The notes under the pieces are model-generated. The model did not search any database. It saw only the letters and a list, made by a program, of their open reading frames with translations, and was not told where the DNA came from. From Bacillota bacterium (GTDB lineage Bacteria > Bacillota > Sulfobacillia > Sulfobacillales > JAIMBI01), in NCBI GenBank assembly GCA_021846505.1, contig JAJZWV010000005.1, positions 1 to 64,000 on the forward strand: a stretch of 64,000 nt of DNA, in the 5' to 3' direction. The position numbers and the translations under genes are program-made. Of this stretch, positions 46,316-54,365 are shown one piece after another (positions within the stretch are counted from its first letter, which is position 1; every line of letters starts with the position of its first letter).

Positions 46316-48106
46316 TCAGCTTGGGTCGTCCATGGGCGCACCCACGTGGCCGTGGAAGCGCGGCTGAAGAAACTTCATGGTCTCGGCATCGTTGACGCCT
46401 GCCAGCAAGCCCAAGTCCCGCAGCCGCCGCTCCAGCCAGTGCCGGTTTTGCCGAAGGTTTTCCGCGGAAATTGGCAAGCCGGGCGGAGCCGCGTCCACGT
46501 AGAACCCATAGCGCTGTCGCAGCAGCGCCAAGAATTGCCGGTAGGTGACCGGGCGGCGCTGAAGGTGGTCTCCGCCGTCTTCTTGCCACAAATGGCGGTG
46601 GACCAGGTAGTCGAGCGCCGTGTTGTTCAGGGTGAGGGATCGGGCTACGCCGCGCCGGGCGACGCCATCTCGCATTTTGGATACTCGGCGCTGGGCGGCC
46701 AATCTATAAGGGGACGCATCATCCGCCACCAAAGAGGACCCTAACAATTTCGCAAACCGCAATTCCTGGCTATTGGTTCCCATGAGCCGCACCACCACGT
46801 CGGCCAACTGCAGCACCGGATGTACAGACCGATCGTCCAAAACGGCCACCAAGTCCGAGAATGTCTCGTCTCTGACGCACGCCCGGGCGAGCTGGCGGCA
46901 GTAGACTCCTGCCCGGTCCCGTATGGCTGGCCCACGGTGATGCCTTTCCTTCAGCACATCCAGCAAAAACTGAACCCGAGGGTTCCCGTCGGGTGATGAC
47001 GGCGGAATGTCGGCGGCTAGCGCATCATCGTCCCGTGCCAGGCTCTCCAACACACGAAGCGTCATCAAGCTCACGGGAAGGCCCCTCATCAGGCGCTCGG
47101 CCTGGTCCATCGATTCTTCTGCCAGCTGACGCAGATGCGGGTGACCACCCTCGGACGCATCCACAAACAGCGGCCACGGCTCCCGGCTGGAGGCGTCGCC
47201 CCGTTCGTCAAACAGCCGGCGGAGTTGCCCGGCACTGCCCAACACCATGCGCGTGAGGCCTATGGCCAGCGCGCATTCGAGCATCGGGACCAGTGAGGGC
47301 AGCGGAATTTCCTCCCCGTATGCGGTTAGGAACACGCGAAAGTCTTCCCGGAATGCCGCAGCCGCCGCCCCATCCAGTGGCAGCTGATTCGGCATGGCCG
47401 TGCCGTCTCCCTGCGCGGGACGGGGCGCCATCTCAAGCTCCTGGGCCATGCGCACCATGGCCAGTTGGTCGGCCGACAGGGCATCGGCCTCGCCTTCCAC
47501 GAATCGGTCCGCCGTCAAGGCATAGCTGCGGTCGCCAACCTCCACCGCCGTGGCAAAGGTTTTCAGCAGCAAGTTGTCCCGCACAGAGCCCACGGAGAAG
47601 GGACTTGGCATCATGGCGTCCCTCGCTGAATCTGGCCTTCCCAGGATGGTGGCCAGTGCATCAGGCACATACCGCATGTGAGCGTACGCTTGAGACAAGT
47701 CCAGCCAGCTCGAAAAATAATGGCTCGGGTACGCCCGATCGATCGGGCTCTGGCGACTGGCACTGTGATTAACCGCTTCCAGGCAGTGTGCCAAAATTAC
47801 ATCGCCTAAAATAGCGGCGCCCGCTTCGACATGCACAACTACATCGGGGCGCCAGCTCAGTCGCTCGGCCACACCATCTGCCGTGGCTCTCCGCTCGCCC
47901 TTCCCATAGGTCTCTACAAACCGGCCCCGGCCCCGCGCCTCCCCGCGCCGCATCAGGAACAGCAGGGCAGGGAGCAGCGTGCCGACGGAGAAATCGCCCG
48001 GCTGCATCGGAAAGACAGGATCGTAATGCGCGGTCCACAGCTCGCGCACCATGGCCCGCGACAGCACGTCTTCCAGGATTGCCCGGTTGCCAATCGGCTT
48101 AGCCAT
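46316..48106 (-). CDS. Tandem defence paralogue 1 of 3 (MAD7-like?), unknown function
   Basis: A 596-residue homologue, first of the three and translationally coupled to the kinase gene by an 8-base overlap. It shares RELWTAHYDPVFPMQPGDFSVGTLLPALLFLMRRGEARGRG, GDVILAHCLEAVNHSASRQSPIDRAYPSHYFSSWLDLS, DYLVHRHLW and RDLGLLAGVNDAETMKFLQPRF with the others. The strongest conservation is at the extreme C-terminus, suggesting a common partner-binding surface. Three different subunits could form a heteromer or be alternative recognition subunits. No catalytic motif was recognised. Confidence 0.7.
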   Translation of the reverse strand: MAKPIGNRAILEDVLSRAMVRELWTAHYDPVFPMQPGDFSVGTLLPALLFLMRRGEARGRGRFVETYGKGERRATADGVAERLSWRPDVVVHVEAGAAILGDVILAHCLEAVNHSASRQSPIDRAYPSHYFSSWLDLSQAYAHMRYVPDALATILGRPDSARDAMMPSPFSVGSVRDNLLLKTFATAVEVGDRSYALTADRFVEGEADALSADQLAMVRMAQELEMAPRPAQGDGTAMPNQLPLDGAAAAAFREDFRVFLTAYGEEIPLPSLVPMLECALAIGLTRMVLGSAGQLRRLFDERGDASSREPWPLFVDASEGGHPHLRQLAEESMDQAERLMRGLPVSLMTLRVLESLARDDDALAADIPPSSPDGNPRVQFLLDVLKERHHRGPAIRDRAGVYCRQLARACVRDETFSDLVAVLDDRSVHPVLQLADVVVRLMGTNSQELRFAKLLGSSLVADDASPYRLAAQRRVSKMRDGVARRGVARSLTLNNTALDYLVHRHLWQEDGGDHLQRRPVTYRQFLALLRQRYGFYVDAAPPGLPISAENLRQNRHWLERRLRDLGLLAGVNDAETMKFLQPRFHGHVGAPMDDPS

Positions 48107-51100
48107 GGCGCGGCTCAGCCCGTGGCCGCACGCTTAGCACCTGCTGGATGTTGCCGTTCTCCTCCACCCGGTCGACGTCCACGGCGTAAACTTGCCGACT
48201 GTCGGAGGGGTTCCAGGCGAAGTAGTGCCGCCGCTGCTCCTGGGCTAGGCGCTGGGCAAAAATCGATAGGCGCGCATGGGTGTCTGCGCTCCTCAAGTCA
48301 AACCCGGGCCGAAAGCCCTCCTCCACCTCCAACAGCAACGAAAACAGCTCCAGGCCCATCTCCAAATGTTCACGCTGGCCCCCGTCGTAGGTATAGGCGA
48401 GGGACACTTCGGTATGGAGAGTGGGCACGCCTCGAAGGTCGGATGGCGGCACGCTCAAGGAAAATCCTTCATACGGCTTTTCCACCCAAAACACGCTTTC
48501 CGTGGCGGTGCGAGCCGGCACGCGCAGGGACACGCCGCCGCTTTGCTCCAGTGCAATTCGCGGCAAATCGTCCAGCGCCGACAGGCCCCGCACCAACCTT
48601 TGGCACAGCGCGTCGGTCTCATCGCGGGTCATGTGGCCCACCCTTCGGAACAAGTCCAAGTGGGCTCCGCCGACCAAGCTAGCCGCATCAGGATGGTCCA
48701 GAAAGTAACTTTGGCGCCTCAGGACCTCGAGCTTAGAGCCTGAGCCGCGCGCAAGCAGCTGGCGGTCCACCTCCGGCTCGGCCACTAGTGCGGGGTCTAG
48801 CAGGGTCAGCTCGGCGAGCACTTCTCCTTGGCGGTGTGGTGACTCCGGGTCAAACGCTCGGGTGGCAAACAGACTAACGGGAGAATCTGCAAGTTGTTGG
48901 TGGATCTCCTGGCATGTGTCGGTGCCAAATAGCACATAGCTTACGGTCGCTCGCAGCTCCCGAGTGGTGATGTGCACGGTGCCGCGGTGGTGGACGGCCT
49001 GCAACGCCTCGGTCAGCCGCTGGCGAACCAATTTCCCCTGAACCGGATCGCGGAGCGTGCGCACCGACTGGTAGGGCGAGCACCAGGCTTGGGCACTGCA
49101 CGTTCGGCACTGCGTCCATAGGTCCGCGGACGGGTTGGGGCCGTCTACCAGCACGCCAATTAGCTGCTCAAGGAAGTCTGCGCGCGTGCCTCCATCGTGG
49201 AGCGATCCGACCAGCGACCGCTGGTTCAAGTCCAAGATCCGAATGCGCGAATCCGCCACCGGGGTCCGGCCCAGCAGTGCGGCGCGAAGTTGGCTGGTAA
49301 GCCAGGTATCCTCGCCGTTCGCAAAGCGCTCCAGCCACGCACGCAGCGGGCCGCTGTTGATGGCCACCAACCGAACCCGGTGTGGAGAAAAGTTCCGGTC
49401 ATGAAACGGCTCAAACAGCTCGTCCAGCAACTCGGCCGACGTTTTCTCCCGATACGAGGCTGAGCCATCCAGATTGATCATCAGCTCGCGCCCATCCGGC
49501 AGCGATTGCTTCCAGATACGGTCAGCCGAGCGGGGTGGGGTGAGACCCAGTTCGTGGACCAAGTGCTGTAGCAGCGCCGTCTTGCCATCACCGGCATTCC
49601 CCAGCAGCACCACGAGATTTAAGTCACCATGCTGGATGTCGTCCCGCAGCACGCGGTCCAGCTCCGTCTCAATGTACGTGGACTCAGCAAACGCGGAGTC
49701 GAGCCCCCGGGTCTCGGCGTTCCCGTGCCTCGATCCCGGATACAGGCCCAGCAGTTCTAGCAGCCGCGGGGCCTCATTCCAGCCAAACGGCTGACCTGCA
49801 GGACGAATGTCCTCCACCAGCCCCTGGCCTTCACAGAGAAAACGCAGCCCATCATCGGCGTCGCGGAATCGCCGTGCGGCATCCGGGTCCGTGGCTCTGC
49901 GCACAAACGCGGCCGCTCGTTCCCAGTCGGACTCCTCCACCGCATCCCAGTTCAGCCCGCCCTCTGCATAAACCGGGCGGCTGGGGGCTGGCTCAAACAT
50001 CGCCTGAAACAGTGTCACGCCCAAGGCGTACATGTCGTAGGAGGCGTCGGCCAGCGCTGCCTCCGCGCCTGGGGGGCGCAATCCGGGTGTGGCGGCTACC
50101 GGGTGCTCATGTCCGCGCGTCACGGTGTCATAGTCGGTCAGCACCACGCGACGCCCCTGCACGATGATGTTGCTCAGCGATACGTCGCCGTGAACATATC
50201 CGACTCGGTGCAGGACTGCTAGCGCTTTGCACAAGTCCTCCAGCCAGCCCAAAAGCAGTTCGTCCTGGCTAATGCCTTCTTCCTCCGCCTGCAGTTCGAT
50301 AACCCCCTGGATGCTTTGAAGCGGGACGCCTTCCACCCACTGAAGCACCGCCACTGGTTGATTGGGATCCCAGCTGCTCGCTACTTCATGGACGGAAGCC
50401 AAGGAGGGCACCACCGAATACGGCCGCACGCGCCGGTAGGCGTCGACGGCCAAGGTGCCCATCTCACGGTCACGCATGACCTTGGCGACAAAGGGCCCGT
50501 GCTGCTCCCCATTGCGGACTTCCATAACCTTGTACGAAGTGCCATTGGCCCCCTGCCCCAGCATGGCCAGCACCAGATAATGCTCTCCCCGCGCTGTGAC
50601 GATCTCATCGTCTGCGGCCCAAAACTTTGGCGCCACTGGGATGCTAGTTGACGGCACCTCGTCAGGATCCTCGGCTAGCGGCGGGACCGGCAGTATAAGC
50701 TCCCTTAACCGTTCGGCCAGCTCCGCTGCGCTGCAGCGATCCGATGCCTGACCGCCCATGCCCGCTTCCAGGCACTCTCGAACCTGCGTTTCCGTTTCAC
50801 CGTGACCTACAAACAGCGTCCTTAAGGACTTGCAAAGGGAGAACACGTCGCTCTCGGCGGAGGCTTGTCCCAAACCACCCGCCGCGACCTCTGGTGCCAT
50901 CCACGGGTCAGAGACGACCTCATCGGCCCCCGCCGCGATGGTGGCAACTTGATCCAGCCGTGCCCATTGGAAACCCGTAAACATGGGATGGTTGCCGCCG
51001 CGCACCAAAATCGTTGACGGCGACAAGCCCCGATGAACCACGGGCTTCCCCGTGTGGCCACCTTCATGCATGGTGGCTAGGGCCTCGGCGCAACGCGTGG

Positions 51101-51986
51101 CAAATTCCAGCCGATCCGCGGGCAGCCAGTGCTCGTCGGTCGCGCGCTCGTCCAAGGTCGGAGCATCAGGGGCCACCACGCTGAAGAAGTACATCTCTCC
51201 CGCATAATTGGAGACCGCTTGGAAGGAGTCTACGATGATCGGCACAAAGGGGTGCCTGACCATTTCTTGCATGGCGCCCCACTCTCGCTCCGCGAGCCTC
51301 AGGGGGACCTTGTGGGGTGACGCCGACAAATCGTATGAGTGCACGATCCGCTTTTCCCGCTTGGTGCGGTGCACTCCCACGTAAACGCGGTGAAACAGCT
51401 CCTCCCGTGGGCTGATAAGCTCCAGGTTGATAATTTCCCCCAGGCGGCGAAGCGAACCGTGCACCATGGCTGCCTCCGGGCCGCCCAGCTCCCGAGCGAT
51501 GGCCTGGATCTTCACCGGGTCTAGCTGACCGGACTCATCCACGCGCAGCGCCAAGGACCAGTCTTCCTGGCTGAATACCTGGGGGTAGCGACGGCGGATA
51601 CCCGGAATTTTGCCGGTAGGTTTGGTCAGCAGCATAACGCCTGACACCCATTGGTTGGCGTCCAGTCGCTTGACGGGGCCCGAAGCGATCCTGGCCTTCA
51701 TTTCAAGCTTCTGCAGCTCTTCCTCAACGGTTGCCGGGTTTTCCTTGATGAACACTTCGTCCCAGTGCTTGACCTCAACCACGAAAACGCCTGAGGGTCC
51801 CACGACGAGTTGGTCCACTTCCAAGCGTCGGCCCTGGGAAGCCTTGAGCATTATGTTGGTGTAAATAAACCAGGGGCCATCCTCGCGCCCGCGCAGGCCC
51901 TTCAGCAGGAGCCTGGCCATTTGTTCCTCGCTCGCGGTGGCGAATTCCCCACAGGGAACATGACGAACCGACGGCATCTCGGCCAC
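48099..51986 (-). CDS. NERD / pseudokinase / Ser-Thr kinase / P-loop fusion protein (PglW or MAD6-like)
   Basis: About 1295 residues. An N-terminal NERD nuclease-related domain (LEVDQLVVGPSGVFVVEVKHWDE) comes first. A first kinase-like domain has HRGLSPSTILV in place of HRDLKxxN and lacks DFG, so it is probably inactive. The second kinase has LGQGANGTSYKV, VAKVM, HGDVSLSNIIV and DYD and looks active. A P-loop NTPase (VVLLGNAGDGKTALLQHL) and a Cys-rich stretch (CRTCSAQAWCSPYQ) follow. The start is set at the GTG of VAEMPSVRHV, eight bases after AAAGGGG; the track ORF is 35 codons longer. PglW (BREX type 2) and the MADS kinase share the NERD-kinase plan. It leads the whole operon. Confidence 0.8.
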   Translation of the reverse strand: MAEMPSVRHVPCGEFATASEEQMARLLLKGLRGREDGPWFIYTNIMLKASQGRRLEVDQLVVGPSGVFVVEVKHWDEVFIKENPATVEEELQKLEMKARIASGPVKRLDANQWVSGVMLLTKPTGKIPGIRRRYPQVFSQEDWSLALRVDESGQLDPVKIQAIARELGGPEAAMVHGSLRRLGEIINLELISPREELFHRVYVGVHRTKREKRIVHSYDLSASPHKVPLRLAEREWGAMQEMVRHPFVPIIVDSFQAVSNYAGEMYFFSVVAPDAPTLDERATDEHWLPADRLEFATRCAEALATMHEGGHTGKPVVHRGLSPSTILVRGGNHPMFTGFQWARLDQVATIAAGADEVVSDPWMAPEVAAGGLGQASAESDVFSLCKSLRTLFVGHGETETQVRECLEAGMGGQASDRCSAAELAERLRELILPVPPLAEDPDEVPSTSIPVAPKFWAADDEIVTARGEHYLVLAMLGQGANGTSYKVMEVRNGEQHGPFVAKVMRDREMGTLAVDAYRRVRPYSVVPSLASVHEVASSWDPNQPVAVLQWVEGVPLQSIQGVIELQAEEEGISQDELLLGWLEDLCKALAVLHRVGYVHGDVSLSNIIVQGRRVVLTDYDTVTRGHEHPVAATPGLRPPGAEAALADASYDMYALGVTLFQAMFEPAPSRPVYAEGGLNWDAVEESDWERAAAFVRRATDPDAARRFRDADDGLRFLCEGQGLVEDIRPAGQPFGWNEAPRLLELLGLYPGSRHGNAETRGLDSAFAESTYIETELDRVLRDDIQHGDLNLVVLLGNAGDGKTALLQHLVHELGLTPPRSADRIWKQSLPDGRELMINLDGSASYREKTSAELLDELFEPFHDRNFSPHRVRLVAINSGPLRAWLERFANGEDTWLTSQLRAALLGRTPVADSRIRILDLNQRSLVGSLHDGGTRADFLEQLIGVLVDGPNPSADLWTQCRTCSAQAWCSPYQSVRTLRDPVQGKLVRQRLTEALQAVHHRGTVHITTRELRATVSYVLFGTDTCQEIHQQLADSPVSLFATRAFDPESPHRQGEVLAELTLLDPALVAEPEVDRQLLARGSGSKLEVLRRQSYFLDHPDAASLVGGAHLDLFRRVGHMTRDETDALCQRLVRGLSALDDLPRIALEQSGGVSLRVPARTATESVFWVEKPYEGFSLSVPPSDLRGVPTLHTEVSLAYTYDGGQREHLEMGLELFSLLLEVEEGFRPGFDLRSADTHARLSIFAQRLAQEQRRHYFAWNPSDSRQVYAVDVDRVEENGNIQQVLSVRPRAEPRHG

Positions 51987-52052
51987 GAAACCGGCCCCTT
52001 TCACGGTTCCAGTTTGAGAGGTTCGACATATGGTGATGGAAATCTCTCGCAA

Positions 52053-52081
52053 CCGTACGCCTTCGTTTCCCGGCCTGTCAA
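52053..52081 (-). promoter_or_regulatory. Candidate promoter of the defence operon
   Basis: On the minus strand a perfect TTGACA (52081-52076) lies upstream of the kinase gene. The -10 region at 17-18 bases spacing (GTACGG/TACGGT) is poor. If real, transcription would start near 52046, which supports the internal GTG start chosen for the kinase gene. Confidence 0.3.
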
Positions 52082-52530
52082 CATCCGCCACTTTGTGCGA
52101 AACACCAGGGAGGTCGACGCAGGTTTACTGTACTAAGTAGCCGACACGCGCTTCGCGCCCCAAACGCAGCATGGTGCGGGATCATAACGCTCACTGCTTA
52201 GGGCGACCCGCGGTGGCACTTGCCCGCTACCGCTACATGGCGCCTGGATGGAAGTGGGCACGCGAGGGCTACACGGCATGCGCTTAGCCGTGCCGCCACT
52301 TGTGTCCGGCCATCCACGCCGCGACCTCGGGTGCCTTCGGCAACATGCCCCGGCAAGTCGGGCCCGGGATGAAGGTCAGCATGGGCCATTCCTGGCTATG
52401 ACTAGGATGTGGTGTCGGGGCATTCCGCCTCGTTATCGCCCTGTTTCTTCTACAGGTTCGGCGAGACGAAAAGCCTTGGTATGACTCCGTTGGAGGATTG
52501 CGAGGCCCCGGTAACCGTCCTCTCGCTTTT
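52082..52530. other. Intergenic region upstream of the defence operon
   Basis: About 450 bases with no supported gene. Short ORFs here have no family resemblance. It separates the first gene of the island from the decayed M50 protease copy and may contain the far junction of the island. Confidence 0.35.
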
Positions 52531-53060
52531 CAAGTGGCGTGGGCACCAAAGGACGCCTAGCCAATCACGCTGATGGCCAAAGGCGCCCGCCACACGGTTT
52601 ACCCCCAGCGGGCCCGCGCACTGATGGTCGCATAGTCTTGGGGACGCGAGCGCGGGTCCAGCGAGAGCGACCACACCACTAACCAATGAGCAACACGGCG
52701 ACGGGTCAAACTGCCCGTGGAGCGGTGCCGGTCGTAAATCAGGACGGCCAGTGCCCCAGCGCGTCGGGGACCCAAGCGCACCACCGTCAGAAGCCTACCG
52801 CGTTCCTCCCGCCGTCCAGCCACAGCACCGGCGTCCGTTTAAAGACATTCAGAAGGTAGCCCGCACTGCCCAGGGCGGCCCAGATTGGATTGGCCGCTGC
52901 CATCCACAAGAGAGCAGCCACCCCTGTGCCGGCCAGCCCCTCGATGCCCAGGAGCACTTCTTCGCCGGCGTCCGCTGGCTATTGCATCAGTCCAATCAAA
53001 GCACTCAGGAACAGCAGAAGGCCGGCTAAGCTGGCTGCCCTGTGGCGGTCACTCATGGCC
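52531..53060 (-). pseudogene. Decayed copy of the M50 site-2-type protease gene
   Basis: Alignable by eye with the 3' half of the intact M50 gene at 62.7-63.9 kb. Recognisable fragments are WSLSLDPRSRPQDYATISARARWG (intact copy: WSLSVEPRSRPQNYAAISARARWG), ALAVLIYDR, and the nucleotide tracts around the LP-LDGGR and GIAGPIFGLAG regions. Multiple frameshifts and substitutions prevent any continuous frame. It flanks the upstream end of the defence island and is far more diverged than the 60.46-kb repeat, so it is an older duplication. Confidence 0.7.
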
Positions 53061-53180
53061 CAAAGGGGCTTGACCTCACGACACGCGCCCACGAGGTATG
53101 GGGCGTGACAGCTACCGCCTAGGCCGCGCCCTCTGCCCAAATATTTCTCGTCGCATCCCTCCACCCTATCCGGCCTCCTG

Positions 53181-53186
53181 TATACT
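53181..53186 (+). promoter_or_regulatory. Candidate -10 element of the thr operon
   Basis: TATACT lies about 40 bases before the leader reading frame, in a locally AT-richer stretch. No good -35 is seen at 17 bases, so the promoter assignment is weak. Confidence 0.3.
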
Positions 53187-53223
53187 CTTGGACAATTTAG
53201 GCCCGCTAAAGGAGATGGCTCGC

Positions 53224-53319
53224 TTGCTGGGTGCACACATGACCCTCGCCGACCTGCTGCTGATGGGAATCGCGACGACGACGCACCGCCCCCGGGAGGG
53301 CGGGCTATGCATGCCATAG
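53224..53319 (+). CDS. Putative threonine leader peptide upstream of thrC
   Basis: A short in-frame peptide whose core is MTLADLLLMGIATTTHRPREGGLCMP, containing Ile and three consecutive ACG Thr codons. Translation can start at TTG 53224 (nine bases after AAAGGAG) or ATG 53239. The frame ends at a TAG that overlaps the first codons of thrC. A GC-rich hairpin containing the thrC ribosome site follows the Thr codons directly. This resembles threonine-responsive leader attenuation, but would act on translation initiation. The peptide could be coincidental. Confidence 0.5.
   Translation: MLGAHMTLADLLLMGIATTTHRPREGGLCMP
53286..53304 (+). promoter_or_regulatory. Hairpin sequestering the thrC ribosome binding site
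   Basis: CCGCCC-CCGGGA-GGGCGG: a perfect 6-bp GC stem with 6-nt loop. The GGGAGG ribosome site of thrC lies in its loop and right arm, with the ATG three bases beyond. A ribosome paused on the leader's ACG codons would cover the left arm and free the site. Confidence 0.45.
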
Positions 53320-54365
53320 GGGTCATTTCCTCCTATGCCTCCTGGCTCCCCGTGTCCAGCGCGACACCGGTCATCACACTGGGGGAGGGCAACACGCCGC
53401 TCCTCGAAGCACGGGGGCTCCTGCCGCCCAAATTCCGGCTCTGGCTCAAGTGGGAAGGCGCGAATCCCACCGGATCCTTCAAGGATCGCGGCATGACGCT
53501 CGCCGTCTCCAAGGCGTGCGAAGCGGGCGCCCGCGCCATGGTATGCGCGTCCACCGGCAACACTGCGGCATCCGCCGCCGCCTATGCCGCGCGCGCGGGG
53601 GCGCGGGCGGTCGTGGTGGTCCCCCAGGACGCCGTCGCCCGCGGCAAGCTGGCTCAGGCGCGCATCTATGGCGCACGCATCGTGCGGGTCCGCGGCAACT
53701 TTGATGCCGCCCTCGCGGCGGTGCGGCAGTTCACCAGCCAGCATCCGACCGTCGCCCTCGTGAACTCCGTCAATCCCTACCGCCTCGCCGGCCAGAAGAC
53801 GGCCGCCTTCGAAGTCGTGGACGCGCTGGGGCACGCTCCCGACTACCTGGCGCTGCCCGTGGGCAACGCCGGCAACATTTCCGCCTACTGGAGGGGCTTT
53901 GTCGAGTACCACGAGGCGGGCCTTGCCGCCACGCGGCCCCACCTCCTGGGCTTTCAGGCGGCCGGCGCGGCGCCCCTCGCCACGGGCGCGGCGGTGGACC
54001 ACCCCGAGACGCTCGCGAGCGCCATCCGCATCGGGCGGCCCGCGAGTGGCCATCTAGCACGGCAGGCGGTGGCTGAGTCGGAAGGCGCATTCTATGCCGT
54101 CACCGACGCCGAGATGCTGGCAGCCCAGGGCCGGCTCGCGCGCGCCACCGGCATCATTGCGGAGCTGGCGTCGGCCGCTCCCCTGGCCGGGGTGCTGCGC
54201 CTCGCTGAGTCAGGCGAGCTTAGGCCCGGCACCGAGGTTGTGGTGGTCCTGACCGGCCACGGGCTGAAGGACCCGGACGTACTGGAGCTGCACGGCGGCG
54301 CGGACGAGGACTCCATCAGCGTAGAGGCGGTGGCCGAGGCGCTGGAGCAGGAGGCTCGCCGATGA
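53307..54365 (+). CDS. thrC: Threonine synthase
   Basis: PLP enzyme converting O-phosphohomoserine to threonine, 352 residues. The PLP lysine is in NPTGSFKDRGM; TLGEGNTPLL and ASTGNTAASAAAYAARAG (phosphate-binding) are typical, as is PVGNAGNISAYWRGF. It is the short bacterial class without the long N-terminal extension. The start ATG lies seven bases after GGAGG and overlaps the leader stop. thrB follows with an ATGA overlap. Expression is probably threonine-controlled through the leader. Confidence 0.95.
   Translation: MHAIGVISSYASWLPVSSATPVITLGEGNTPLLEARGLLPPKFRLWLKWEGANPTGSFKDRGMTLAVSKACEAGARAMVCASTGNTAASAAAYAARAGARAVVVVPQDAVARGKLAQARIYGARIVRVRGNFDAALAAVRQFTSQHPTVALVNSVNPYRLAGQKTAAFEVVDALGHAPDYLALPVGNAGNISAYWRGFVEYHEAGLAATRPHLLGFQAAGAAPLATGAAVDHPETLASAIRIGRPASGHLARQAVAESEGAFYAVTDAEMLAAQGRLARATGIIAELASAAPLAGVLRLAESGELRPGTEVVVVLTGHGLKDPDVLELHGGADEDSISVEAVAEALEQEARR

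Noticed and set aside
42602-48106. Three paralogues as an assembly duplication
   Set aside because: The copies differ throughout in residues and in start/stop context, so they are real diverged genes rather than an artefact.
48099-51986. BREX type 2 call based on the PglW-like kinase
   Set aside because: No PglZ, PglY/BrxC or BrxD gene is found in the window, and the protein carries an extra P-loop region.
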